A stretch of DNA of 64,000 nucleotides from assembly GCA_964633145.1 (NCBI GenBank), contig CAZWFE010000001.1, positions 1-64,000 of the forward strand, in the 5' to 3' direction. Below, piece after piece: positions 34,742-43,842 of this stretch. This DNA is from CAJXSD01 sp964633145 (GTDB lineage: Bacteria > Pseudomonadota > Alphaproteobacteria > Rhodobacterales > Rhodobacteraceae). Below the pieces are notes generated by a model. That model was not told where the DNA came from. It did no database searches and was given only the letters and a program-made list of their open reading frames with translations. The translations under genes and the position numbers were made by a program. The stretch's first letter is position 1. Each line of letters opens with the position of its first letter.

Positions 34742-35530
34742 CTAGCAACAAGCCGCGACTGCCCGTTTTGTCATGACACCCACCAGATGTGCGCGATAAT
34801 CGGCACTACCATGTAAATCCGAAATCATTCCGTTTGACGCAACGGCCAATCCATTTAGGGCATCGGGGCTGAAGTTTTCTGAAAGCGCCACTTCAGCCTC
34901 AGACCAACGGAATACTCCGTCCTCAGAAGCCCCTGTCACGGCGACCCTAACACCATCGGCATATTTCGCGACAAAAACACCGACCATTGCAAAACGCGAA
35001 GCAGGTTGTTCGAATTTTTGATAATTCGCTGCCTGCGGAATGGGGAACCGGACACCGGTAATGATTTCGCCCTCGTCTAGGGATGTTGTAAACATGCCTT
35101 GGAAAAAGTCATCGGCGTTGATTTCACGTGTGCTAGTGATGACTGTCGCACCAGATGCCAAGACAGCAGAGGGGTAACAGGCGGCGGGGTCATTATTGGC
35201 CACAGATCCACCAATTGTCCCCCGGTTTCGGACTGCGGGATCACCGATGCCCGCCGCCAGTGCCGCCAAAGCTGGATAGGCCCCTGCGTGTTGTGCCACA
35301 GTTGCGTGTGTGGTTGCCCCCCCGATTGTCAGGCTGCCATCGTCGTTTTGGCAAACACCCTTCATTTCGGCGATCCCTGTCAGGCTGACCAGTTTTGACG
35401 GGCTAGCAAGGCGTTGTTTCATGGTGGGGATCAGGGTTTGACCACCGCCCAAAGGTTGCGCATCCTCGGTTGCTAGGGCGGCGACCGCATCTGCGATTGT
35501 TGTTGGTTTTTCAAAGTCAAAGTTATACAT
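34742..35530 (-). CDS. coxM: CO/xanthine dehydrogenase-family FAD-binding subunit (CoxM-like)
   Basis: FAD subunit of a molybdenum hydroxylase, 262 residues. FAD-binding motifs of the family are seen in the N-terminal AQPLGGGQTLIPTMKQRL and in GGATTHA and GTIGGSVANNDPA. It lies 15 bases after coxL and closes the operon. Because CoxL here is form II, the natural substrate may not be CO. Confidence 0.88.
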   Translation of the reverse strand: MYNFDFEKPTTIADAVAALATEDAQPLGGGQTLIPTMKQRLASPSKLVSLTGIAEMKGVCQNDDGSLTIGGATTHATVAQHAGAYPALAALAAGIGDPAVRNRGTIGGSVANNDPAACYPSAVLASGATVITSTREINADDFFQGMFTTSLDEGEIITGVRFPIPQAANYQKFEQPASRFAMVGVFVAKYADGVRVAVTGASEDGVFRWSEAEVALSENFSPDALNGLAVASNGMISDLHGSADYRAHLVGVMTKRAVAACC

Positions 35531-35545
35531 GTCTGATCCCTTCCC

Positions 35546-37912
35546 TTAACCTTGCATTGCCGCCCAGACGCGCTGGGGCGAAACGGGCATATCGATATGG
35601 GTGACGTGGGTATGTCCACCGGATTGAAGCGCATCAACCACGGCATTGACAACAGCGGGTGGTGATCCGATAGCGCCAGCTTCGCCGCAGCCCTTCACGC
35701 CCAATGGGTTGTGCGTACAGGGTGTTTGGCACGAATGATCGACCGTATAGAACGGCACATCGGACGCCCGCGGCATTGCGTAATCCATATAGGATGCGCT
35801 AAGCAGCTGGCCATTTTCGTCATAGACACAGTTTTCCAGCAAAGCCTGACCAATACCCTGACCCACGCCGCCGTGGACCTGACCGGTGACGATCATCGGG
35901 TTTACGATGTTGCCAAAATCATCGGCGGCGCTGAACCGTTCTACTGTCACTTTGCCAGTTTCTGGATCCACTTCGACCTCGCAGGCATAGGCGCCCGAGG
36001 GATAGGTAAAGTTGGACGGATCATAGAATGCCGTTTCCTCAAGGCCGGGTTCGATATCCTCAAGCGGATAGTTATGGGGCACATAGGCGGCCAGTGTCAC
36101 ATCACCCCAAGCACAGGATTTATCGGTGCCTTTGACGGTGAATTGACCGTCTTTCAGTTCGATATCCGCCTCGGATGCCTCAAGCATATGGGATGCGATT
36201 TTCTTGGCTTTGTTTATGATCTTTTCTGTTGCGCGCACCATGGCTGACCCACAAACCGCAAGCGACCGCGATCCATAGGTGCCCATCCCGAACGGGATTT
36301 TTGAACTGTCGCCATGGACAATTTCGATCATACTGTCATCGATGCCCAGCATATCCGCCACAACTTGGGGGAATGCGGTTTCGTGGCCTTGGCCGTGGCT
36401 GTGTGCGCCGACCATCACGCTGATCGAACCGGTGGCATTCACACGCACGGTTGCTGCATCATACAGACCCGCACGCGCGCCCAACTGGCCCACCAGATTG
36501 GATGGCGCGATGCCGCAGGCCTCGATATAGCAGTTCACGCCCAAACCGCGCAGTTTGCCGCGGGCCTCGGATTCTTTGCGACGTGCTTCAAATCCGGACA
36601 GGTCTGCGATTTCTTCTAGCTTGTCCATGGTTGCGACATAGTCACCTGTGTCATATTCCACGGCAACGGGGGTGGCATATGGGAATTGGGTGATAAAGTT
36701 TTGCCGCCGCAGCGCGATTGGATCAACGCCCAATTCACGGGCTGCTTTGTCAACCAAACGTTCCAGCTGATATGTGGCCTCGGGGCGGCCCGCACCGCGA
36801 TAAGCATCCACTGGGACGGTGTTGGTAAACACAGCCTTAACATTTACATAGATCAGCGGCGTTTTATAATTGCCAGCCATCAATGTGCCATGCAGCCAAG
36901 TTGGAACCGATGGCGCAAATGTGGACAAATACGCGCCCATATTGGCATAGGTTTCGGTGCGGATGGCCTGAAAATTGTTATCGGCATCCAGTGCCAATTC
37001 AATTTTGGTGACATGATCACGGCCGTGGGCATCGGACATGAATGCCTCGGACCGAGACGATGTCCATTTAACTGCACGATTAAGCTGACGCGCGGCGAAG
37101 GTACAAAATGCCTCTTCTGCATAGTGGAAAATTTTGGTGCCAAAGCCACCACCCACATCAGGGGCCACAACGCGCAATTTATGTTCCGGGATCCCCAAAA
37201 CAAAGGCACCCATCAGCAAACGAATGACATGTGGGTTTTGCGATGTGGTAAACAGCGTGCTTTCATCATTGGCGCGGTTGTAATCGCCAACGGCAACGCG
37301 GGGTTCCATGGGATTGGCCACCAAACGGTTGTTGACCAATTCCAATGTGGTCACATGGGCGGCCTCTTCGAACGCTTTGTTCACGGCGTCGCGGTTTTCT
37401 TCGACGAAACCCCAGTCGTAACATAGGTTGCTGTCTAGATCGTCGTGCACCTTGGTGGCACCGGGTTCCAGCGCCTGTTTCATATCAACAACGGCCGGTA
37501 ATTCGGTAATGTCCAGATCAATCGCCTCGGCGGCATCGCGGGCCTGTTCCAGCGTTTCGGCCACGATCGCAGCAATCGGGTCGCCCACATGGCGCACCTT
37601 GCCCTGTGCCAAAACGGGGTGGGCGGGTTCCTGCATCGGGTTGCCGTGTTTGTCGGTGACCTGCCAACCGCATGGAATGCTGCCGATACCTTCGAAATCG
37701 GCGCCGGTGAAAATGCGCACAACGCCTGGCATTGCAGCTGCGGCCGCGGTGTCGATTGAATTGATTTTACCATGCGCCATATCTGAGCGCAGGAAATACA
37801 CATGCGCTTGGCCATGAATGTTAATGTCGTCGGTATATTGTCCGGTTCCGGTCAGGAAACGAATATCCTCGCGCCGCTTGGGGCTGGCGCCGATGCCGCT
37901 ATCTTTGGGCAT
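35546..37912 (-). CDS. coxL: Molybdenum hydroxylase large subunit, form II CoxL-like
   Basis: Catalytic Mo-pterin subunit of 788 residues. The active-site segment reads AYRGAGRPEATYQ, the form II signature, rather than the AYxCSFR of true form I CO dehydrogenases. Cofactor motifs VAPDVGGGFGTK and GVKGCGEAGAIGSPP are intact. GGGAGG lies 10 bases before ATG 37912; an in-frame ATG at 37960 overlaps coxS and is not used. Form II enzymes are widespread in roseobacters, often without CO oxidation. Confidence 0.92.
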   Translation of the reverse strand: MPKDSGIGASPKRREDIRFLTGTGQYTDDINIHGQAHVYFLRSDMAHGKINSIDTAAAAAMPGVVRIFTGADFEGIGSIPCGWQVTDKHGNPMQEPAHPVLAQGKVRHVGDPIAAIVAETLEQARDAAEAIDLDITELPAVVDMKQALEPGATKVHDDLDSNLCYDWGFVEENRDAVNKAFEEAAHVTTLELVNNRLVANPMEPRVAVGDYNRANDESTLFTTSQNPHVIRLLMGAFVLGIPEHKLRVVAPDVGGGFGTKIFHYAEEAFCTFAARQLNRAVKWTSSRSEAFMSDAHGRDHVTKIELALDADNNFQAIRTETYANMGAYLSTFAPSVPTWLHGTLMAGNYKTPLIYVNVKAVFTNTVPVDAYRGAGRPEATYQLERLVDKAARELGVDPIALRRQNFITQFPYATPVAVEYDTGDYVATMDKLEEIADLSGFEARRKESEARGKLRGLGVNCYIEACGIAPSNLVGQLGARAGLYDAATVRVNATGSISVMVGAHSHGQGHETAFPQVVADMLGIDDSMIEIVHGDSSKIPFGMGTYGSRSLAVCGSAMVRATEKIINKAKKIASHMLEASEADIELKDGQFTVKGTDKSCAWGDVTLAAYVPHNYPLEDIEPGLEETAFYDPSNFTYPSGAYACEVEVDPETGKVTVERFSAADDFGNIVNPMIVTGQVHGGVGQGIGQALLENCVYDENGQLLSASYMDYAMPRASDVPFYTVDHSCQTPCTHNPLGVKGCGEAGAIGSPPAVVNAVVDALQSGGHTHVTHIDMPVSPQRVWAAMQG

Positions 37913-37934
37913 ATTAAATCCTCCCTTAAACTTA

Positions 37935-38420
37935 TTATTCTGCGGCGATTTGGCTGACATCCTGTCCGGACGCGGCCAAAATTGCCTTAACTATGTTGTG
38001 ATATCCTGTGCAGCGGCAAATATTGCCTTCTAGGTGGTGGCGCACTTCGGCTTCGGTCGGTTTGGGGTTGTTTTTCAACAAATCCGCAGCCGCCATCACC
38101 ATGCCAGGTGTGCAATATCCACACTGCAAACCATGGTGTTCCTGAAATGCCGCCTGAATCGCGTTCAGGGTACCATCGGGGGCGGCCTGACCTTCGATTG
38201 TGGCGACATCTGCACCGTCCGCTTCTGCGGCGAACATCGTGCAGGATTTCACCGCAACGCCATCGACATGCACGGTACAGGCCCCACATTGGCTGGTATC
38301 ACAGCCGACGTGCGTACCGGTCAGGCGCAGGTCTTTGCGCAGAAAGTCGACCAATAATGTACGGCCCTCTACATCACCAGAAACGGATTTCCCGTTTACG
38401 GTCATCGTAATTTTTGTCAT
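37935..38420 (-). CDS. coxS: Molybdenum hydroxylase [2Fe-2S] subunit (CoxS-like)
   Basis: A 161-residue iron-sulfur subunit. The plant-type cluster is held by GCDTSQCGACTVHVDG, the second cluster by CGYCTPGMVMAA and CRCTGYHNI. All eight expected cysteines are visible. It lies between coxG and coxL on the same strand. Confidence 0.93.
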   Translation of the reverse strand: MTKITMTVNGKSVSGDVEGRTLLVDFLRKDLRLTGTHVGCDTSQCGACTVHVDGVAVKSCTMFAAEADGADVATIEGQAAPDGTLNAIQAAFQEHHGLQCGYCTPGMVMAAADLLKNNPKPTEAEVRHHLEGNICRCTGYHNIVKAILAASGQDVSQIAAE

Positions 38421-38453
38421 TTATTCCTCCCAATTTTATTATTTTTATCCTGT

Positions 38454-38978
38454 TTAGCTGATTATTTTTTTAAACCATCCCTTTTTCGCGGGTGGGGTCT
38501 CAGCGTCATTTTCATCTGCAACGGTGTCTGCTTCGTCGGTTTCAGACACGGCATCGCGGAAATTTTCGAAAAACTGATCTGCCATTTTCTTGGCAAAGCC
38601 ATCGATGATGCGGCTGCCCAGTTGGGCCAATTTGCCGCCCACTTTGGCTTCAACTTCGTAGGATAACAGCGTTCCGCCATCTTGGTCGGTTAGGACCACA
38701 TTTGCGCCCCCCTTGGCGAAACCTGCGGCACCGCCTTTGCCCTCTCCGGTCAGGGTCAGAGATGTTAGATCAACCATATCCGACAGGGTCACCGCGCCTT
38801 TGAATGTGGCTTTGACGGGGCCCACTTTCTGGGTGACGGTGGCCGCAAACCCATCTTGGGCGGTGCCGGTCATTTCGGTGCACCCGGGGACGCATTCCTT
38901 TAACACCTCGGGTGATAACAGGGCTTGCCACACTGTTTCACGGTCTGCTGGTATCAGTTTTGCGTCGCTTAGTTTCAT
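38454..38978 (-). CDS. coxG: CoxG-like SRPBCC-domain protein
   Basis: A 174-residue protein of the START/SRPBCC fold (CO dehydrogenase subunit G). LIPADRETVWQALLSPEVL and CVPGCTEM at the start are family hallmarks. The tail is acidic and then basic (PAKKGWFKKIIS), which may anchor it at the membrane, as proposed for CoxG. AAGGGG precedes the ATG at 38978; an upstream in-frame start at 39077 overlaps the promoter region. It is the first gene of the coxGSLM operon. Confidence 0.87.
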   Translation of the reverse strand: MKLSDAKLIPADRETVWQALLSPEVLKECVPGCTEMTGTAQDGFAATVTQKVGPVKATFKGAVTLSDMVDLTSLTLTGEGKGGAAGFAKGGANVVLTDQDGGTLLSYEVEAKVGGKLAQLGSRIIDGFAKKMADQFFENFRDAVSETDEADTVADENDAETPPAKKGWFKKIIS

Positions 38979-39062
38979 ATTTACCCCTTGGTTCATGCTG
39001 TGCTGTGGGTCACGATGTGCAATCGAATGCGGGTGTGCGTTTCTAGTCATGGTTGCAACATC

Positions 39063-39082
39063 AGAAAGTTCGACCACTTTCT
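39063..39082. promoter_or_regulatory. Inverted repeat at the cox operon promoter
   Basis: AGAAAGT (39063-39069) and ACTTTCT (39076-39082) are a perfect 7-base inverted repeat with a 6-base centre. It lies just downstream of the proposed -10 box, where a repressor could block transcription. Confidence 0.4.
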
Positions 39083-39086
39083 AGCC

Positions 39087-39115
39087 ATTCAAGGGGTGAA
39101 ATGGCGTTTCGTCAA
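39087..39115 (-). promoter_or_regulatory. Possible promoter of the cox operon
   Basis: On the minus strand TTGACG (39115-39110) and TTGAAT (39092-39087) are 17 bases apart, about 110 bases before coxG. The -35 box is good and the -10 box is weak. Confidence 0.35.
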
Positions 39116-39155
39116 CTGTTTTTACGGAACATCACACTTTTGCGCGAAAGGGCGT

Positions 39156-39752
39156 TTATTTACGACGACGCAAATAAACGTAATAGGCACCGCCGCCACC
39201 ATGTTTTATGTGCGCTTCGGTCACTTGTAATACCAAGGGCGCAAGCGGGGCCATGCGCAACCATTGTGGCACCTGATGGCGCAAAACACCCATCTGACGT
39301 GGAATCGGTCCGTCATCACGGGATTTTTTGCCTTTGCCTGTGATGACCAACAACAACCGCAACCCGCGTGAATGGCCGTTCAACACAAACCCCACAAGGG
39401 CAGGGTGCGCCTGCTGCAATGTCATACCATGTAAATCAATCGTGGCCTCTGGGCCCAATTTACCACGACGCATTTTGCCATAGGCTTTGGCATCCATTTG
39501 AACCGGATTGCGTGACAGCGCGCTGGCGATAGAAGGTTTCAAATCATGCGTTTCAGCAGCTGATCCCGCACGTTCGCCTATGTTAAACGGCATGATTGGT
39601 GCCGGATCGGCCACACGCGGGGTCGATGATTTCTTGGGCTTTAGTTGCGACGGTAGCGCGCGTTTTTTTGATGGGCCGTGCAGGGGCTTAGCCGTTTTAG
39701 CGACCTGATTCCAAAGCTCTTGGTCATCTGTATTTAGGGAACGGCGTTTCAT
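39156..39752 (-). CDS. Smr-domain protein
   Basis: A 198-residue protein with a C-terminal Smr (small MutS-related) domain, probably a nuclease. The core motif DLHGMTLQQAHPALVGFV starts near residue 104 and is followed by LLLVITGKGKKS. The N-terminal half is basic and probably disordered. It overlaps mltA by 4 bases (ATGA), so timA-mltA-smr is one operon. Confidence 0.88.
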   Translation of the reverse strand: MKRRSLNTDDQELWNQVAKTAKPLHGPSKKRALPSQLKPKKSSTPRVADPAPIMPFNIGERAGSAAETHDLKPSIASALSRNPVQMDAKAYGKMRRGKLGPEATIDLHGMTLQQAHPALVGFVLNGHSRGLRLLLVITGKGKKSRDDGPIPRQMGVLRHQVPQWLRMAPLAPLVLQVTEAHIKHGGGGAYYVYLRRRK

Positions 39753-40780
39753 GGGGCATTCTGATCTAGCAAGGACAGCGCCCTTTTAACTGGCAATAAA
39801 ACAAATAGCGACCCAGCATCTTTTATTTTGCTGGCCTCTTTGCCCGCAGCGGTGCCGCTGCCCATGAAAATATCTGCGCGCTGTGCGCCCTTGATCACGG
39901 AACCTGTGTCTTGGGCGATCATCAGGCGCCGCATTGGCTTGGCCCCTTGGGTTTCTATCCAGACAGGGGCGCCCAGTGGGACATATTCGGGATCAATTGC
40001 AACCGTTCGTTTGGTGGTCAAAGATCGGTTCATCGCGCCAAGCGGCCCTTTGTTTTCCGCAATGCTTAATTCGCGGAAAAATACGAAAGACGGGTTATGT
40101 TGTAATATCGCACGCCCATCATTGGGGTTTGCCCGCACCCAGCGTTTGATTGACGCGGCTGATGCCTGATGTTTTCCCAAAATGCCACGGCGGACCATTT
40201 CTTGCCCCACCGATCGGTATTGATGTCCATTCGCGCCGCCATATCCAACACGCAACACGCGGCCATCCGTAAATCGCAACCGTCCTGATCCCTGAATTTG
40301 TAAAAACAACACATCAACCGGATCAGACGCCCAAGCAATTTCCAAGCCACGATTTTGCAAAATTCGGCGGTTTTCCAATTCGCCCCGACTGTACCACACG
40401 CCCGATTTGGGCATTTCTGGGGGGACGCGATAGATGGGATAGGCATATTTTGATGTGCGTACGCGCGAAACGGTCAGTTCCGGTTCGAAATATCCGGTGA
40501 ATTTCGCGTCATCGCCATCGCGTATCATGACCGGTTTGAAAAATGCCTGAAAAAACGTCTTGGCATCATCTGTATGCTGCGCAAGCGCGCACAGGGTTTG
40601 CCAATCTGATGCTTTCAGGTCGGGGCATGTTTCCAAAAACGCACCCAAGGCTTGATCATGTTGATCCTGCTGCCAACCGTCCAAGTCATGGAATTCATGA
40701 ACCGAAACAGTTAAACCCTGCGCTAGAACAGGCGCGACGACAAGCGCCGCAACCCAAGTTATCAAGCGCAGAGAAATCAT
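39749..40780 (-). CDS. mltA: Membrane-bound lytic murein transglycosylase A
   Basis: Cleaves peptidoglycan glycan strands to give 1,6-anhydromuropeptides. It has 343 residues with an N-terminal signal (MISLRLITWVAALVVAPVLA). MltA motifs include FTGYFEPEL, IQGSGRLRF, VAIDPEYVPLG and AQDTGSVIKGAQRADIFMG. No lipobox cysteine is visible, so it may be periplasmic rather than a lipoprotein. It overlaps timA and smr by 4 bases each. Confidence 0.93.
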   Translation of the reverse strand: MISLRLITWVAALVVAPVLAQGLTVSVHEFHDLDGWQQDQHDQALGAFLETCPDLKASDWQTLCALAQHTDDAKTFFQAFFKPVMIRDGDDAKFTGYFEPELTVSRVRTSKYAYPIYRVPPEMPKSGVWYSRGELENRRILQNRGLEIAWASDPVDVLFLQIQGSGRLRFTDGRVLRVGYGGANGHQYRSVGQEMVRRGILGKHQASAASIKRWVRANPNDGRAILQHNPSFVFFRELSIAENKGPLGAMNRSLTTKRTVAIDPEYVPLGAPVWIETQGAKPMRRLMIAQDTGSVIKGAQRADIFMGSGTAAGKEASKIKDAGSLFVLLPVKRALSLLDQNAP

Positions 40781-41430
40781 TCACCTGTTGCAACCAACTG
40801 CCAATTTGGATCACCCATGCCCATTGTGCGTGAATATGTCCAAGTGTCCTTTTGGCGTTTGATCTGTTTGGCGTCGCCTTCGACGATATCGCCATCGGCA
40901 TTGCGCACAACGGATGTCATTTCAGCATTATACGCAACCGTAATATCGGCCGTTCTGGTCACATCGTCAAAGTTTGCAGACACTAACCGCATTTCGCGCA
41001 ACCCGATAAAGTTTGCCTCAACGCTCAGGCCTTGGGCCTCGCGGTTGGCAATCACTTCGTCGAATATATCAAGAACATCGGTTGAAATAAATCCGCGCAC
41101 TTCGGTCAGGTCGCCCCGTTCAAAGGCCATCAAAATCATTTCATAGGCCATGCGCGCACCGCCCAAAAATTCATTGACGCTGAAATCGTTTTCCACACGC
41201 TTCATTTTTGCCAAGGCTTCGGCAGTGTCCGACCCTTTGGGTGCGTGATCCAGAATATCCATATCATCACCACCATCAATCACCTGAAAATCGCGTTTAG
41301 GCTGCGGTTTGGGTTCAGCAAGAGGCGGTTTTTCATGCCCTTCACGCGTTCCAAGAACGCTGCTAAGGCGCATAATCAGAAAGACAGCAATACCAGCCAG
41401 AACCAAAAGTTCAATAATCGCAGGGTTCAT
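40777..41430 (-). CDS. Tim44/TimA-domain membrane-anchored protein
   Basis: A 217-residue protein with an N-terminal membrane helix (IIELLVLAGIAVFLIMRL), a proline-rich linker and a C-terminal Tim44-like domain (FLGGARMAYEMILMAFERGD onward). It is related to the mitochondrial import protein Tim44; the bacterial role is not settled. It is the first gene of the timA-mltA-smr operon and divergent from fxsA-secB, a layout common in Rhodobacterales. Confidence 0.88.
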   Translation of the reverse strand: MNPAIIELLVLAGIAVFLIMRLSSVLGTREGHEKPPLAEPKPQPKRDFQVIDGGDDMDILDHAPKGSDTAEALAKMKRVENDFSVNEFLGGARMAYEMILMAFERGDLTEVRGFISTDVLDIFDEVIANREAQGLSVEANFIGLREMRLVSANFDDVTRTADITVAYNAEMTSVVRNADGDIVEGDAKQIKRQKDTWTYSRTMGMGDPNWQLVATGE

Positions 41431-41533
41431 TTAATTTCTCTTTTCATCAAAAGTAGATTTTTCGTTGCGTCATACTTATGTAGGGAACATGCCCTTGCAA
41501 GTCCACCGTGACAGCCCTTAAGGAGACGATTTT

Positions 41534-42001
41534 ATGTGGCTATTGATACTATTTATCGCAATTCCTGTGCTTGAAATTGCTTTGTTCATTCAGGTGGGCG
41601 GCTGGCTTGGCCTGTTTCCAACACTGGCGATTGTGATTTTAACGGCCGTTTTGGGAACGTATCTGGTGCGCACCCAAGGTTTGGCAACCCTGTCCAATCT
41701 GCAAAACAGGTTTTCCCACCTACAAGACCCCACAGAACCATTGGCCCATGGTGCCATGATTTTATTTGCAGGCGCATTGTTGTTAACACCCGGTTTTTTT
41801 ACGGATGCTGTCGGATTTTTGTTGTTAACCCCAGCGTTTCGTATTGCCGCCTTTGGCTGGATCAAATCGCGGATCAAGGTTCAGTCGTTTACCATGGGCA
41901 ACCAAACTCATCCCGACGACGATATCGTAGAAGCAGAGTTTCAGGATGTCACACCAAACCAAGACAGCCCATGGAATTCAAAAAACATATCTAAGGATTG
42001 A
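41534..42001 (+). CDS. fxsA: FxsA family membrane protein
   Basis: A 155-residue inner-membrane protein. FxsA features: LLILFIAIPVLEIALFIQVG, then GLFPTLAIVILTAVLGTYLV and the GALLLTPGFFTDAVGFLLL segment. In E. coli FxsA affects phage exclusion by the F plasmid; the cellular role is unclear. AAGGAG precedes the ATG. secB follows by 52 bases. Confidence 0.9.
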   Translation: MWLLILFIAIPVLEIALFIQVGGWLGLFPTLAIVILTAVLGTYLVRTQGLATLSNLQNRFSHLQDPTEPLAHGAMILFAGALLLTPGFFTDAVGFLLLTPAFRIAAFGWIKSRIKVQSFTMGNQTHPDDDIVEAEFQDVTPNQDSPWNSKNISKD

Positions 42002-42053
42002 GCATCCTATAGTGACCTGATAAAACAAACCCAATTTAATTTAGGAGCGTAAA

Positions 42054-42560
42054 ATGACCGACGAAACGCAGGCACAACAGCCCGTTCAGCCAAACATGAA
42101 TATTCTGGCACAGTATATTCGCGATATGTCTTTTGAAAATATCTTATCACAAAAAGGTATTACCGGAGAAGTAAACCCAGACGTTCAAGTTCAGGTAAAT
42201 CTGGACGCGCGCAAACGGACCGTTGAAAACCAGTTTGAAGTTGTCATCAAACTGAAAGTTTCGTCCAAAAACAAAGAAACAGAGCAAAACCTGTTTTTGT
42301 TAGAGTTGGAATACGGCGGCATTTTCCAAGTGACCGGTGTGCCAGACGAACAGCTGCATCCATATCTGCTGATCGAATGCCCACGCATGTTGTTCCCATA
42401 TCTGCGCCGCATCGTGTCCGACATCACCCGTGATGGCGGTTTCCCTGCGCTGAATTTGGACAACATCGATTTCTTGGCGCTATACCGTGCCGAAATCGCG
42501 CGCCGTCAGGCAGAAACCGCAAAAAATGAACAGGGCGACGAAAACGCAACCGTCAACTAA
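42054..42560 (+). CDS. secB: Protein-export chaperone SecB
   Basis: Tetrameric chaperone that keeps preproteins unfolded and passes them to SecA. It has 168 residues. The N-terminus includes ILAQYIRDMSFENI and the core LELEYGGIF, ECPRMLFPYLRRIVSD, all typical. The C-terminal tail is acidic. It converges with dnaQ. Confidence 0.95.
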   Translation: MTDETQAQQPVQPNMNILAQYIRDMSFENILSQKGITGEVNPDVQVQVNLDARKRTVENQFEVVIKLKVSSKNKETEQNLFLLELEYGGIFQVTGVPDEQLHPYLLIECPRMLFPYLRRIVSDITRDGGFPALNLDNIDFLALYRAEIARRQAETAKNEQGDENATVN

Positions 42561-42563
42561 GTG

Positions 42564-43259
42564 TTATTTGGAAAAGGTTTTCCAAACAGCATCTTGACCC
42601 AATTTTTCGACAAAGGCGGCGTGTGCCGCCTTTTCGTTTTCTGTCAATCGGCTTGGCAATGGATTGGGACGTTTGGTTGGTCGCCACTGTGTTTGACCAT
42701 CTTGGCCCAAATTTCCACCCTGCGACGCAGACAATCCAAAATCTGGCTGGCGTCCACCGATTAATTCCAAATACACTTCGGCCAAAATTTCGGAATCCAG
42801 CAACGCGCCGTGCAACGTACGCGACGAATTGTCGATATTAAATCGACGGCAAAGCGCGTCCAACGATGCGGGCGATCCGGGAAATTTTTGCCGTGCAATG
42901 GCCAGCGTATCAATGGCCTGTTCCCACGGGATCTGGGGGCGGTTGACCCATTTCAATTCTGCATTCAGAAATTTCACGTCGAATGCGGCGTTGTGAATAA
43001 CCAATTTCGCATCCCCAATGAAATCAACAAAATCCTGTGCAATATCTGCAAACACGGGTTTGTCGCGCAGAAATTCATCGCCCAAACCGTGTACTTTGAA
43101 CGCCTCTTCGGGCATGGCGCGCTTGGGGTTGATGTATTGGTGATATGTTTTGCCTGTAGCAACGTGATTCCACAGTTCAACCGCGCCAATTTCAACAATG
43201 CGATCCCCTGATTCAGGATCAAACCCAGTGGTTTCCGTATCCAAAACGATTTCACGCAT
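42564..43259 (-). CDS. dnaQ: DNA polymerase III epsilon subunit
   Basis: Proofreading 3'-5' exonuclease of the replicative polymerase. It has 231 residues. Exo I is IVLDTETTGFD, Exo II VIHNAAFDVKFLN, and Exo III HGALLDSEILAEVY. It overlaps coaE by 8 bases and belongs to the leftward operon maf-aroE-coaE-dnaQ beside the origin. Confidence 0.95.
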   Translation of the reverse strand: MREIVLDTETTGFDPESGDRIVEIGAVELWNHVATGKTYHQYINPKRAMPEEAFKVHGLGDEFLRDKPVFADIAQDFVDFIGDAKLVIHNAAFDVKFLNAELKWVNRPQIPWEQAIDTLAIARQKFPGSPASLDALCRRFNIDNSSRTLHGALLDSEILAEVYLELIGGRQPDFGLSASQGGNLGQDGQTQWRPTKRPNPLPSRLTENEKAAHAAFVEKLGQDAVWKTFSK

Positions 43260-43842
43260 TGATTTTATTCCTTATGGTTTTCACAATTTCGGCAACCTGC
43301 TGTTTGGCATGGTCCAAACTGTCGGTGTGAATAACATAATCTGATTTTGCCGCTTTGTCAGCGTTTGGCCATTGGCGATCCAAAATTTGCTGAAATGTTT
43401 TTTCGTCCATCGTCTGACGCGCCATAACCCGTTGTTTTTGCGTTTCTGCATCGATGGACACGCAGGCCACGGCGTCCATGGCCCGATTGGCGCCGGTTTC
43501 GAACAGCAATGGAATATCCAGCACGACAATATCTGTTGTCGCAGTTTTAATAAATTCCGCACGATCTTGCGCGACCAGCGGGTGAACAATGTGTTCCAGT
43601 GCTTTGAATTTTGAGGGGTCAGCAATCAATGCCTGTTTCAACGCATCCCGCGATACGGCACCGTTTTGGACGGCCTGTGGGAAAACCGCCGCAACAGGTT
43701 CGACCGCTGGACCACCCACCGCATACAACCGATGCACCGCTGCGTCCGCATCCCAAACGGCGCAACCGTGGTCCGCAAAAAATCCTGCTGTGGTGGATTT
43801 GCCCATCCCGATGGATCCAGTTAGGCCCAGTTTAAAGGTCAT
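43252..43842 (-). CDS. coaE: Dephospho-CoA kinase
   Basis: Last step of coenzyme A synthesis. It has 196 residues with Walker A GLTGSIGMGKST, the DADAAVH segment, and VLDIPLLFETG. It overlaps aroE by 4 bases and dnaQ by 8. Confidence 0.95.
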   Translation of the reverse strand: MTFKLGLTGSIGMGKSTTAGFFADHGCAVWDADAAVHRLYAVGGPAVEPVAAVFPQAVQNGAVSRDALKQALIADPSKFKALEHIVHPLVAQDRAEFIKTATTDIVVLDIPLLFETGANRAMDAVACVSIDAETQKQRVMARQTMDEKTFQQILDRQWPNADKAAKSDYVIHTDSLDHAKQQVAEIVKTIRNKINA

